Shown here piece by piece: positions 17,532 to 26,639 of a DNA stretch of 64,000 bases. The DNA is from CAIVAT01 sp037128705 (GTDB lineage Bacteria; Bacteroidota; Bacteroidia; Bacteroidales; FEN-979): positions 41,211-105,210 of the forward strand of contig JBAXVX010000012.1 in the NCBI GenBank assembly GCA_037128705.1. Reading direction: 5' to 3'. The notes under the pieces were generated by a model, which ran no database searches, was not told the origin of the DNA, and worked only from the letters and a program-made list of their open reading frames with translations. The number at the start of each line of letters is the position of its first letter. Positions within the stretch are counted from its first letter, which is position 1. A program made the position numbers and the translations under genes.

Positions 17532-18731
17532 ATGGTACACAATTATATCTTATACTTTCTGCAGGGTATTGAGGCATTGCTGTTTTTGTATTTCCTTGTT
17601 GCAGCATTGTATTTTTCAATCTTCTCAATTGCCGGACTTTTCCGCTACCGTCTCCGACCAAAAAAGGATAGCCGAATACGCAAGTTTGCTGTGCTTATTC
17701 CAGGATATAAGGAAGATGCAGTTATTATTGATGTTGCCAGGCAAGCGCTTGATCAGGACTATCCCGCCGGCCAGTTTGAAGTGATCATCATTGCAGATTC
17801 CTTTCAGCAAAGTACCCTGGATGAATTGCGCAAATTGCCAATACGGGTTGTGGAAGTCTCTTTTGAAAAAAGTTCGAAGTCACGGGCTCTGAATAAAACG
17901 ATGAGTATTCTTCCCGATATATTTGATGCGGCAATCATCCTGGATGCTGATAATATTATGGCCAGGGACTTTATCTCCAGAATGAACAACGCCCTATCCA
18001 GTGGTTTTGTTGCAGTGCAGGGGCACCGGAAAGCAAAAAACCGGAACACCTCTTTTGCTGTTCTGGATTCAGTAAGCGAAGAGATCAATAACCAGATTTT
18101 CAGAAAAGGACATCGCGTTCTGGGGCTTTCTTCAGCACTGATTGGAAGCGGAATGGCCTTCGAATATGCGATGTTTAAAGAATATATGTCAACCATCGAC
18201 TCCTTTGGCGAAGATAAGGAACTGGAAATAAAACTTTTAAAAGATAAAAAACGCATTGAATATTGTGAGGATGCTTATGTGTATGATGAGAAAGTTCAGA
18301 AATCTCATGTGTTTATGGTTCAAAGAACCAGGTGGTTGGCCAACCAGTTTATCTATGCAAAGCAATATTTTTTGTCAAGTTTAAAGGAGCTTTTTATCAA
18401 CGGGAACATCGATTATTTCGACAAAGTCTTTCAACAGTTTTTACCTCCCAGGATCTTCCTGATGGGATTTCTCGTGATCATCTCACTCCTTTCCATTTTT
18501 GTGAATCCACTGGGGATTACCACTTCATGGATAGCATTGACAGCACTTTGCACCATCACGCTGCTCATTTCTGTTCCCCTGCCCTATTTCAACCTGGATA
18601 CATTAAAGGCAGTCATGTATTTGCCACAGGGTTTCTTTTTCATGCTGGGATCCCTCTTCCGGATCTTTAAAGCAAAAAGGAGCTTTGGTCATACCACGCA
18701 TACGGTGCAAAATGAGACACCCAAACAATAA
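17532..18731 (+). CDS. Membrane-bound family 2 glycosyltransferase (QxxRW type)
   Basis: 399 residues. An N-terminal TM (~8-35) precedes a GT2 domain with VLIPGYKED, LDADN (DxD) and a QRTRW motif (the QxxRW signature of processive or synthase-like GT2 enzymes). Two or three further TM helices lie at ~300-375. This resembles the cellulose/hyaluronan synthase superfamily, but the protein is short and may add single sugars. Its closest relative is the next gene, 12 bp downstream. The frame is preceded by its own promoter. Confidence 0.88.
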   Translation: MVHNYILYFLQGIEALLFLYFLVAALYFSIFSIAGLFRYRLRPKKDSRIRKFAVLIPGYKEDAVIIDVARQALDQDYPAGQFEVIIIADSFQQSTLDELRKLPIRVVEVSFEKSSKSRALNKTMSILPDIFDAAIILDADNIMARDFISRMNNALSSGFVAVQGHRKAKNRNTSFAVLDSVSEEINNQIFRKGHRVLGLSSALIGSGMAFEYAMFKEYMSTIDSFGEDKELEIKLLKDKKRIEYCEDAYVYDEKVQKSHVFMVQRTRWLANQFIYAKQYFLSSLKELFINGNIDYFDKVFQQFLPPRIFLMGFLVIISLLSIFVNPLGITTSWIALTALCTITLLISVPLPYFNLDTLKAVMYLPQGFFFMLGSLFRIFKAKRSFGHTTHTVQNETPKQ

Positions 18732-18743
18732 AAATAGCAAGAA

Positions 18744-19949
18744 ATGGATACAGTCCTGGCAATCCTGCATGTTCTTCAAATAATCATTTTAACCTATTTT
18801 AGCGGTGCATCCCTCTATTTAATGGTCTTTGCCATTGCAGGGATCTTTAAAAGGAGAGATAGGGTATTTCCTGTTACCAGGAAAAGACATATCAGCATTG
18901 TTGTACCGGCATTCATGGAAGATCCGGTGATCATAGAAGGCATCAGGTCAGCACTGAATCAGGATTATCCATTATCCTCTTTCACCGTGATTTTGGTAGC
19001 GGATTCATTCAGGGAGGAAACGCTCAGGGAATTGCGATTGTTACCCATAACGCTCATTGAGGCTCATTTTGATTTCAGTACGAAAGCTAAATCTTTGCAG
19101 GTTGCCCTCGGGTACCTCCCCCCCCAAACCGACCTGGTGGTTGTTCTTGATGCTGACAATATCATGGAAGATCATTTCCTTGAAAAAATCAACATGGGTT
19201 GTGAGTCGGGTTTTAAAGTGATCCAGTGCCACAGGATTGCAAAAAACACCAACACCTCTTTTGCCCTTTTGGATGCCATCAGTGAAGAGATCAATAACAA
19301 CATCTTCAGAGCCGGTCACCGGGTCCTTGGAATATCATCAGCACTGATTGGCTCAGCCATGGTCTTTGATGCAAATCTGTTCCGCCATTATATACCTCAG
19401 CTGAGTGCCATCGGAGGATTTGATAAGGAACTTGAACTGATGATTTTGCGTGAAAAAGTAAAAATTGAATACTTGCAGGATGCTTATGTCCTCGACGAAA
19501 AAGTTCAGAATGCCCATGTTTTTTATAAACAACGCAAGCGATGGATTTATGCGCAATTCTACTTCTTTGGGAGAGATTTTATCGTTTCCGTCTGGCATCT
19601 GTTTGCACACGGCAATGTTGATTACCTTGACAAAACGCTGCAGTTTTCATTGCCACCCCGCGTGATGCTTCTCGGCATTATTATTCTCATGAACCTGCTC
19701 AACCTTGTCGTTCCAAATCCTCAACTCCAGTATTACTGGCTGGCTAATCTGATCATGATTTTTACCACCATGATTATCTCGGTTCCGAAAAAATACTTTT
19801 CCATTAAAACCATGAAAGCATTCTTTTCCCTGCCTAAGATATTTTTTCTGATGTTTATGATTATCCTGAAAATCAGGGGCACCAACAAGGAATTTCACCA
19901 TACATCCCATACCTATAATGCCGATTCGGAAAAAAAACCAGAATCATGA
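18744..19949 (+). CDS. Membrane-bound family 2 glycosyltransferase, paralogue of the upstream gene
   Basis: 401 residues with the same plan: N-terminal TM, VVPAFMEDP, LDADN, GFDKELE, QRKRW (QxxRW), then TM helices at ~300-380. The shared blocks FALLDAISEEINN, GHRVLG and SSALIGS show it is a tandem duplicate of the gene at 17532. Its last bases overlap the ATG of the next gene (ATGA). Confidence 0.88.
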   Translation: MDTVLAILHVLQIIILTYFSGASLYLMVFAIAGIFKRRDRVFPVTRKRHISIVVPAFMEDPVIIEGIRSALNQDYPLSSFTVILVADSFREETLRELRLLPITLIEAHFDFSTKAKSLQVALGYLPPQTDLVVVLDADNIMEDHFLEKINMGCESGFKVIQCHRIAKNTNTSFALLDAISEEINNNIFRAGHRVLGISSALIGSAMVFDANLFRHYIPQLSAIGGFDKELELMILREKVKIEYLQDAYVLDEKVQNAHVFYKQRKRWIYAQFYFFGRDFIVSVWHLFAHGNVDYLDKTLQFSLPPRVMLLGIIILMNLLNLVVPNPQLQYYWLANLIMIFTTMIISVPKKYFSIKTMKAFFSLPKIFFLMFMIILKIRGTNKEFHHTSHTYNADSEKKPES

Positions 19950-21082
19950 AAATTGGAATTGAAGGCCAGCGACTTTTCCGTCAGAAAAAACATGGAATGG
20001 ATATGGTTGCACTCGAGCTGATCAGAAATCTTCAGCAACTGGACAAACAAAATGAATATTTCATTTTTGTAAAAAATGATGTAGACCGCTGCCTGTCCGA
20101 CACTCCGAATTTCAGAATCATCGACGTTCCTTCAGCACCCTACCCGATCTGGGAGCAGGTGAACCTGCCGGCTGCTGCCAGGAAATATCATTGCGATATT
20201 CTCCATTGTACGAGCAATACAGCCCCGGTGGTAACCTCTGTTCCACTGGTCGTTACACTGCACGACATTATTTATATGGAAAGCATGAGTGTTCTGAAAA
20301 AGGGATTTACGCCCTACCAGAAATTCGGCAACATGTACCGGAGATATGTCGTTCCCCAGGTTGTACGGAAAAGCGCAAAAATCATTACTGTTTCAGAATT
20401 TGAAAAGAAGCGGATCGGGGATTTTTTCAAGGTGAATGATCATAAACTGAAAGCCATCTATAATGGAGTGAGCGATCATTTCAAGCCGATCTCTGATACG
20501 GAATACCTGGGCAGGATCAAAGCAAAATACAATTTACCCGATAAATATTTCTTCTTCTTCGGAAATACCGATCCAAAGAAAAACACCCCCGGGGTTTTAA
20601 AGGCCTTTTCTCTTTTTCTGAATTCCTCTGAAGAAAAAATACCCTTGGTCATGCTGGATTTTGACCTGAATGAATTAACAAAAATCATCAATAATATAGG
20701 AGATCCTTCCCTTCACAACTTTATTAAACTTACCGGTTACGTTCCCAACAGTGAGCTGCCTGCCTTGTATGCCTTAAGTACCATTTTTCTCTATCCCTCA
20801 CTGCGCGAGAGCTTTGGAATTCCAATGCTGGAAGCCATGGCATGTGGAATTCCGGTCATTACTTCCAACACAAGTTCAATGCCCGAAGTGGGTGGAAACG
20901 CCGCTCTCTATGTCGATCCCTATAAACCGGAAGAGATAACAACAGCCATCAAAAAGCTTTTGGCAGAACCCTTATTGCGTGAATCCCTTATCAGGAACGG
21001 ATTTGAAAATGCACGGAAATTCTCGTGGGCAGCCATGGCGAAAAACGTACTGAACCTTTACCAGGAAGTTGAATTCAAATGA
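19946..21082 (+). CDS. Family 4 glycosyltransferase (GT-B fold)
   Basis: 378 residues, starting in a 4-bp overlap. The N-terminal half has GIEGQRLFRQKKHGMD and LHDIIY. The C-terminal nucleotide-sugar domain shows FFGNTDPKKN and the E-x7-E signature in ESFGIPMLEAMACG, followed by TSNTSSMPEVGG. This is a retaining cytoplasmic GT4 of the mannosyl-/glucosyltransferase type. Donor and acceptor cannot be told from sequence. Confidence 0.92.
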   Translation: MKIGIEGQRLFRQKKHGMDMVALELIRNLQQLDKQNEYFIFVKNDVDRCLSDTPNFRIIDVPSAPYPIWEQVNLPAAARKYHCDILHCTSNTAPVVTSVPLVVTLHDIIYMESMSVLKKGFTPYQKFGNMYRRYVVPQVVRKSAKIITVSEFEKKRIGDFFKVNDHKLKAIYNGVSDHFKPISDTEYLGRIKAKYNLPDKYFFFFGNTDPKKNTPGVLKAFSLFLNSSEEKIPLVMLDFDLNELTKIINNIGDPSLHNFIKLTGYVPNSELPALYALSTIFLYPSLRESFGIPMLEAMACGIPVITSNTSSMPEVGGNAALYVDPYKPEEITTAIKKLLAEPLLRESLIRNGFENARKFSWAAMAKNVLNLYQEVEFK

Positions 21083-21102
21083 GAAATTAAAATATTGAAG
21101 CC

Positions 21103-22926
21103 ATGGATTTTATAATAACCGGTTTACAGCCTTTTGATAGTGATATCGGATGCAATTGCATTAACCTGGCTATTGAATTCGCAAAACACCATCGTGTACT
21201 TTATGTGAACTATCCTTTGGACCGGTTAACAATTCTTCGTGAAAAAAATAATCCGAAGATTCAAAAACGGATAAGGATGCGTAAGGGAGAGCTTGAAAAC
21301 CTCGTTCAAATCAATGAGAACCTGTGGAGTTTTTACCCCCGGACTATCCTCGAATCAATAAGTCAGATGCCAAACAATACCCTGTTCGATTTCTTTAACA
21401 GGATCAACAATAAACGATTTGCCAGGGAAATTTCATGGGCTGCTGAAAAACTTGGGTTTAAGAACTACATCATTTTCAATGACAGTGACATGTTCAGAAG
21501 TTTTTACCTGAAAGAATACCTAAAACCTCTGCTGTACATATATTATTCGCGGGATAATATGATTGCTGTTGACTGGTGGAAAAGGCAGGGAATCCGCATT
21601 GAAGCTGCATTGATCCAAAAATCGGACATTGCGGTGGCCAATTCGGTTTATCTGGCACGGTATCTGAAAAAATTCAATCCACACTCCTATTATGTAGGCC
21701 AGGGATGTGATGTGAGTGCTTTTGATATCAACCTGATCAATACAGTTCCTGAAGATATCAGGAACATCCATAAACCAATAATCGGCTACATAGGTGTATT
21801 GTATACGCTCCGTTTGGATATTGAGATTATCACCTACCTTGCCAAATCGCGTCCCGACTGGTCCATCGTACTCATTGGGCCCGAGGATGAAGGTTTCAAG
21901 AACAGTGAACTGCACCATGTCCCCAATGTTCATTTTTTGGGAAGCAAAAAACCGGATGATCTGCCTATGTATCTTGCCCAATGTGATGTCGCAATCAATC
22001 CACAGATTTTGAATGAGGTCACAATCGGTAATTATCCGCGAAAAATTGATGAGTACCTTTCCATGGGAAAGCCTGTTGTAGCTACTAAAACAGAGGCTAT
22101 GCAGGTTTTTGAAGATTTCACGTACCTTGCAACCACCAAGGAAGAGTACTTAATTCTGGTCGATCGCGCCTTGAAAGAGAATAGTCCCGAATTGGCAAAA
22201 GCGCGTGAAGAGTTTGCCCGCAGCCATACCTGGGAAGCCAATGCCAATGAAATATACCGTGCCATCGATCTTGTTCAAAGGAATCCATCGCCCCGGATTG
22301 ATTCTTTTAAAAGTTCATTTATCTCAAGACTCAAATCAAAACCAAGGATAAAAAAATTAATGCTCTTTCTGCTAATTCCAAAAAACCAGGCGCGGCCCCG
22401 GCTTTGGGTACAATTGTTTGTCAATCCATTCAAACATAAAAGAGGAAAACGCTCTACAATACGCCGTCGTACAAGACTTGATGTTTTCCCATGGAATAAG
22501 TTCATCCTGGGAGATGATTCAACAATTGAAGACTATTCAACTATAAATAACGGAGTCGGCCCTGTAATTATTGGGAATCGTACAAGGATCGGGATGAGTA
22601 ACGTTGTGATTGGACCCGTGACCATAGGCAATGATGTCATGTTTGCTCAAAACATTGTTCTTTCAGGGTTAAATCATGGATATGAAATTATTGATATCCC
22701 TCCAACGAAACAAAAAACCACAAAAGCTGAAATCGTGGTGGAAGATGAGGTATGGATTGGAGCGAATGCGGTGGTTGTCGCCGGCGTCAGGATAGGTAAA
22801 CATTCAGTAATTGCTGCCGGCAGTGTTGTTACTAAAAATGTCCCTCCCTACTCCATTGTTGGAGGTAACCCTGCCAGACTTTTAAAGCAATACAATGAAG
22901 AAACTAAAATGTGGGAAAGGAAATAA
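21103..22926 (+). CDS. Glycosyltransferase fused to hexapeptide-repeat acyltransferase
   Basis: 607 residues with two enzymes in one chain. Residues ~1-400 form a GT-B glycosyltransferase resembling TuaH-type enzymes (DFIITGLQPFDSDIG near the start, IIGYIGVLY, KIDEYLSMGKPVVATKTEAM). After a basic linker (~405-460), residues ~465-600 form a left-handed beta-helix acyltransferase with repeating [I/V]GxxxxI units, NHGYE with its candidate catalytic His, and the typical end IVGGNPARLLKQY. The fusion suggests that one sugar is added and then acetylated. The ORF overlaps a GTG alternative start of the next gene but ends 2 bp before its likely ATG. Confidence 0.9.
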   Translation: MDFIITGLQPFDSDIGCNCINLAIEFAKHHRVLYVNYPLDRLTILREKNNPKIQKRIRMRKGELENLVQINENLWSFYPRTILESISQMPNNTLFDFFNRINNKRFAREISWAAEKLGFKNYIIFNDSDMFRSFYLKEYLKPLLYIYYSRDNMIAVDWWKRQGIRIEAALIQKSDIAVANSVYLARYLKKFNPHSYYVGQGCDVSAFDINLINTVPEDIRNIHKPIIGYIGVLYTLRLDIEIITYLAKSRPDWSIVLIGPEDEGFKNSELHHVPNVHFLGSKKPDDLPMYLAQCDVAINPQILNEVTIGNYPRKIDEYLSMGKPVVATKTEAMQVFEDFTYLATTKEEYLILVDRALKENSPELAKAREEFARSHTWEANANEIYRAIDLVQRNPSPRIDSFKSSFISRLKSKPRIKKLMLFLLIPKNQARPRLWVQLFVNPFKHKRGKRSTIRRRTRLDVFPWNKFILGDDSTIEDYSTINNGVGPVIIGNRTRIGMSNVVIGPVTIGNDVMFAQNIVLSGLNHGYEIIDIPPTKQKTTKAEIVVEDEVWIGANAVVVAGVRIGKHSVIAAGSVVTKNVPPYSIVGGNPARLLKQYNEETKMWERK

Positions 22927-22928
22927 CC

Positions 22929-24110
22929 ATGCTCATACTGAAAATCATTTTCTGGACTTTTGTGTTTCTGGTTTTTTATGCTTACTTAGGTTACGGCATC
23001 CTGCTTTATTTTCTTGTTAAGATTAAGCAGGTTTTAACAAAAAATAAAGTGACAGAGGAGCCGGAGGTATTCGAACCTGAGGTAACCTTGTTTGTTACAG
23101 CGTACAATGAGAAGGATTTTGTTGATCTGAAACTTCAAAATTCTTTTTCGCTGGATTATCCCAAAGATAAGGTCAGGCATGTGTGGATCACCGATGGATC
23201 TGACGACGGAACTCCTGAGTTGCTGCGCAAATACCCGGGTGTTGAAGTTTTTCATCTGCCTGAGCGGACCGGGAAAATCGCAGCCATGAATCGCGGAATG
23301 CAATTCGTTAAAACACCGATCGTGATTTTTTCAGATGGGAATACATTGCTGGGAACAGAGTCCATCCGAAGGATCATCAGGCTTTTTAACAATCCTAAAG
23401 TTGGATGTGTTTCAGGTGAAAAACGCATTTTCTCTAAAGATACGACTGCTGCGACTGAGGGTATTTACTGGAAGTACGAGTCAAAATTAAAGAAGCTGGA
23501 TGCTGAGCTCTACACCGTGGTTGGTGCAGCAGGTGAATTATTTGCATTGCGGACGGAACTTTTCCAACCGGTTGAAAAGGATACGCTCCTTGATGACTTT
23601 ATCATCTCGCTCCGCATTGCCGCTAAGGGATATACCATTCAATATGATCCCGATGCCTATGCCATTGAAAATCCATCAGCCAATGTGCGGGAGGAATTAA
23701 AGCGCAAAATCAGGATCTCAGCCGGGGGCATCCAATCCATTGTCAGGCTTAAAGAGTTGCTGAATCCGTTCAGGTTTGGCGTACTTTCATTTCAGTATAT
23801 CTCCCACCGGGTTCTGAGATGGACCCTTGCTCCTTTAGGTTTACCGATCATTCTTTTGTGCAACCTGGCCATCGCCCTGATGCTCGGCATTTTTGATTTT
23901 TCAAATATCTATACCTGGCTTTTCTGGGCACAGCTTCTATTTTATTCAATTGCACTTCTTGGGTGGTACCTTGAAGAAAAGAACATCAAGGTAAAACTGT
24001 TTTATATTCCTTATTATTTCTTTATCATGAACCTTGCTGTCTATCTTGGTTTTAACCGGTATATAAAAAAAAGGCAATCAGTTAACTGGGAACGTGCAAA
24101 ACGAGGCTAA
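22929..24110 (+). CDS. Membrane-associated family 2 glycosyltransferase
   Basis: 393 residues from the ATG at 22929, 2 bp after the previous stop and preceded by a GGAAAGGAAA Shine-Dalgarno-like stretch. A GTG at 22911 would add six residues. It has an N-terminal TM (~5-25), a GT2 domain with TLFVTAYNEKDF, ITDGSDDGT and FSDGNT (DxD-like), a catalytic-type DDFIISLRI, and three C-terminal TM helices (~290-380). The QxxRW motif is replaced by KRKIRISAGG. It is a GT2 of the icaA/Bcs-like group with unknown product. Confidence 0.87.
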   Translation: MLILKIIFWTFVFLVFYAYLGYGILLYFLVKIKQVLTKNKVTEEPEVFEPEVTLFVTAYNEKDFVDLKLQNSFSLDYPKDKVRHVWITDGSDDGTPELLRKYPGVEVFHLPERTGKIAAMNRGMQFVKTPIVIFSDGNTLLGTESIRRIIRLFNNPKVGCVSGEKRIFSKDTTAATEGIYWKYESKLKKLDAELYTVVGAAGELFALRTELFQPVEKDTLLDDFIISLRIAAKGYTIQYDPDAYAIENPSANVREELKRKIRISAGGIQSIVRLKELLNPFRFGVLSFQYISHRVLRWTLAPLGLPIILLCNLAIALMLGIFDFSNIYTWLFWAQLLFYSIALLGWYLEEKNIKVKLFYIPYYFFIMNLAVYLGFNRYIKKRQSVNWERAKRG

Positions 24111-24119
24111 ACTTAAACA

Positions 24120-25814
24120 ATGTTACGCATAATTCCCTTTCTGGTATTAAGATCATTCCTGCTGACCTTTGTCTTGGTTGGTTTATCGTTTTCAGGATTG
24201 ACCCAGGTTAGGAGATGCAAACTTACCATTGATGCATCCGTAACCATGATCACCGGGCACGGCAATGCGGCCGGCATTCTTCCGGGAGATACCATATGCC
24301 TGCAGCCCGGACAAAAATCATTCCTGCTCTTTTCATACCTGCATGGATCAAAAAACAATCCCATTGTCATTCAGAACACTGACGGGTTGGTTTTCATTAA
24401 TAACACTTCAAATTATGGAGTTAAATTCGATTCCTGCTCCTATCTGAAATTTTCGGGGGCAGGTTTTTCTCCCTTAAAATATGGTATCAAAGTTGACCGC
24501 ACGGTTGGAGCAGGACTTTCTGTAGATGGATTAAGTACGGATATTGAAATTGAGCATGTTGAGATCAGCAATACCGGCCTGGCAGGAATTTTTGCAAAAA
24601 CAGATCCAAACTGCCAGTTCAATTCAACCAGGGAAAAATTCACCTTGAGAAATCTCATTATCCATGATAACTACATTCGCATTACCGGCATGGAGGGGAT
24701 GTACCTTGGAAGTTCAAAATTCATGGGACAGACGATCACCTGCGGAGGAAAAGATACGACTGTTTTACCCCATCTTCTGAAGGGAGTCAAAGTGTATCGT
24801 AACATTGTAGAAGAGTCGGGCTGGGATGCCATCCAGGTGAGCTCAGCTGATTCAGGATGCACTGTATATGACAATGTGATTGTCAGGGACAGTAAACTGG
24901 CTGTCACCTATCAAATGTCAGGAATCCTCATCGGGGGTGGCACGAATGCCAAAGTTTTCAACAACCAGATAAAAGATGGATTTGGAGATGGCATTGATGT
25001 GATTTCAATGGGCTCGCAATACATTTATAACAACCTGATCCTGAATCCGGGCAGCGCATATAAACCTGACAGTAACTTTTCTCCATGGTTAAAACATGGC
25101 ATTTATATAGGAAGTGACTATTCTGCCCAGTCAAATTCGTATCTGATCATTTTCAATACGATTATCTCTCCAAAAAGTGATGGGGTAAAGTTCACGGATA
25201 ATAAAAGCACGAGGAACTTTGTGGCAGACAATATTATCATAGACCCTGGTTCATTTCCCGCCGAGGGAGAAAACGCCTATATAAACCTGGGGTCATCTTC
25301 AACAGATGTCACTGTTTTAAATAACCTTACCACCCTCGATATTAATTCTGTGAAGTTTATAAACCCGGATCAGGAAAATTATGATTTAAAACCCAACTCC
25401 CCTGCGGTTAACAGCGGGGCTCCGGTTAGTGCCATGGAACTCCATATTGATTTGCTTAACCGGATCCGGCCCTTTGCAAAATATTATGATGTCGGTGCAT
25501 TTGAATGCCAGGATTCATCTCTGCTCGATACCCCTGAGTATGAAACCGGAGCAGATCTTCAATTAAAAGTTTCACCCAACCCTTCATCTGGAAGATTTAA
25601 TGTTGAATATCAGCTATTTTATCCAACTGACATCACCATTTCATTACTGGACAACCAGGGAAGAATTTTAATGCGAAGAAACTGGAATGGTCAGCTTCCC
25701 GGGAAATATCAGTTCGTTTATGACGGGGATTCCATGAAACCTGGGTTCTATTCACTGATTTTTAAAAGCAATAGCTTGTTTATAACAAAGAAATTAATAA
25801 TATTGACCAACTAA
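24120..25814 (+). CDS. Secreted right-handed beta-helix protein with T9SS type A sorting domain
   Basis: 564 residues. A signal peptide (about 1-28, ending SGLTQ) precedes a parallel beta-helix region (~90-420) with repeated N..I..N..I turns such as IEHVEISNTGLAGI and VKVYRNIVEESGWDAI. The C-terminal ~85 residues are a T9SS type A CTD (LKVSPNPSSGRF, then GKYQF, MKPGFYSLIF and a terminal KLIIL strand). Beta-helix folds of this type are common in polysaccharide lyases, epimerases and hydrolases, so it may modify or bind the polymer made by this block. No catalytic residues can be assigned. Confidence 0.87.
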   Translation: MLRIIPFLVLRSFLLTFVLVGLSFSGLTQVRRCKLTIDASVTMITGHGNAAGILPGDTICLQPGQKSFLLFSYLHGSKNNPIVIQNTDGLVFINNTSNYGVKFDSCSYLKFSGAGFSPLKYGIKVDRTVGAGLSVDGLSTDIEIEHVEISNTGLAGIFAKTDPNCQFNSTREKFTLRNLIIHDNYIRITGMEGMYLGSSKFMGQTITCGGKDTTVLPHLLKGVKVYRNIVEESGWDAIQVSSADSGCTVYDNVIVRDSKLAVTYQMSGILIGGGTNAKVFNNQIKDGFGDGIDVISMGSQYIYNNLILNPGSAYKPDSNFSPWLKHGIYIGSDYSAQSNSYLIIFNTIISPKSDGVKFTDNKSTRNFVADNIIIDPGSFPAEGENAYINLGSSSTDVTVLNNLTTLDINSVKFINPDQENYDLKPNSPAVNSGAPVSAMELHIDLLNRIRPFAKYYDVGAFECQDSSLLDTPEYETGADLQLKVSPNPSSGRFNVEYQLFYPTDITISLLDNQGRILMRRNWNGQLPGKYQFVYDGDSMKPGFYSLIFKSNSLFITKKLIILTN

Positions 25815-25824
25815 ACTTATCACC

Positions 25825-26631
25825 ATGAAAAGTGCACTAAAAAAAATAATTCCGTTCTGGCTGGGCAGGAAACTCAGGGGAGGTTATCAAAAGATAAGCG
25901 GTTTACTCTATTCTGGTGGTTCATATTATTGTCCCTACTGCAAAAAATCATTTCGCAAGTTTCTACCGGGGGGATCCGATATTCCCGTGATCTATGAAAA
26001 ACAAATTGTAGGTGCAGGTTACAGACAAAACAATGTATGCCCTCGCTGTTACTCCTTAGACAGGGACCGGCTTATCTATTTGTTTCTTCATGAAAAGTCC
26101 ACAATCTTCACCTCACCTCTCACCTTGTTCCATGTTGCTCCCGAAGGTTGCCTGCGAGCCATGTTGTCCTCTATGTCAAATATCACCTATGTCGCAGGGG
26201 TCAAATATCTCGAAGGATATTATTATGCACGTTTAACCGATCTCCTGGATATTACGAGCATTCCTTATGATGACGAAGCATTCGACGTGGTAATCTGCAA
26301 TCATGTGCTCGAACATATCCAGGACGACGCACTTGCGATCAGGGAATTATACAGGATTTTGAAACCCGGAGGTTGGGCAATTTTACAAGTCCCCCTTTCT
26401 AAAATTCTGGAAAAAACATTTGAAGATCCTACAGCTATTGATCCGGAAACAAGGGAACGCTTTTTTGGTCAGTTTGATCATGTTCGAATCTACGGTCAGG
26501 ATTATAAGAGCAGACTAGAAAAGGCAGGATTCGTGGTAAAAACATATAATCCAACCAGGGAAAAATGGGCAATGAACATTCAGCAATTTGCGATTAATCC
26601 TGATGAAGATCTATATGTTGCCTATAAATAA
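25825..26631 (+). CDS. SAM-dependent methyltransferase with N-terminal zinc-ribbon-like cysteines
   Basis: 268 residues. The N-terminal part has two CxxC pairs, YYCPYCKKSF and NVCPRCYSLDRDR, suggesting a metal-stabilised ribbon. The rest is a class I Rossmann methyltransferase with DVVICNHVLEHIQDD as the adenine/post-II motif and RILKPGGWAILQVP as motif III. Methyltransferases of this kind occur in polysaccharide loci, where they modify sugars or sugar precursors. The target is unknown. Confidence 0.85.
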   Translation: MKSALKKIIPFWLGRKLRGGYQKISGLLYSGGSYYCPYCKKSFRKFLPGGSDIPVIYEKQIVGAGYRQNNVCPRCYSLDRDRLIYLFLHEKSTIFTSPLTLFHVAPEGCLRAMLSSMSNITYVAGVKYLEGYYYARLTDLLDITSIPYDDEAFDVVICNHVLEHIQDDALAIRELYRILKPGGWAILQVPLSKILEKTFEDPTAIDPETRERFFGQFDHVRIYGQDYKSRLEKAGFVVKTYNPTREKWAMNIQQFAINPDEDLYVAYK

Positions 26632-26639
26632 CTGACCAG

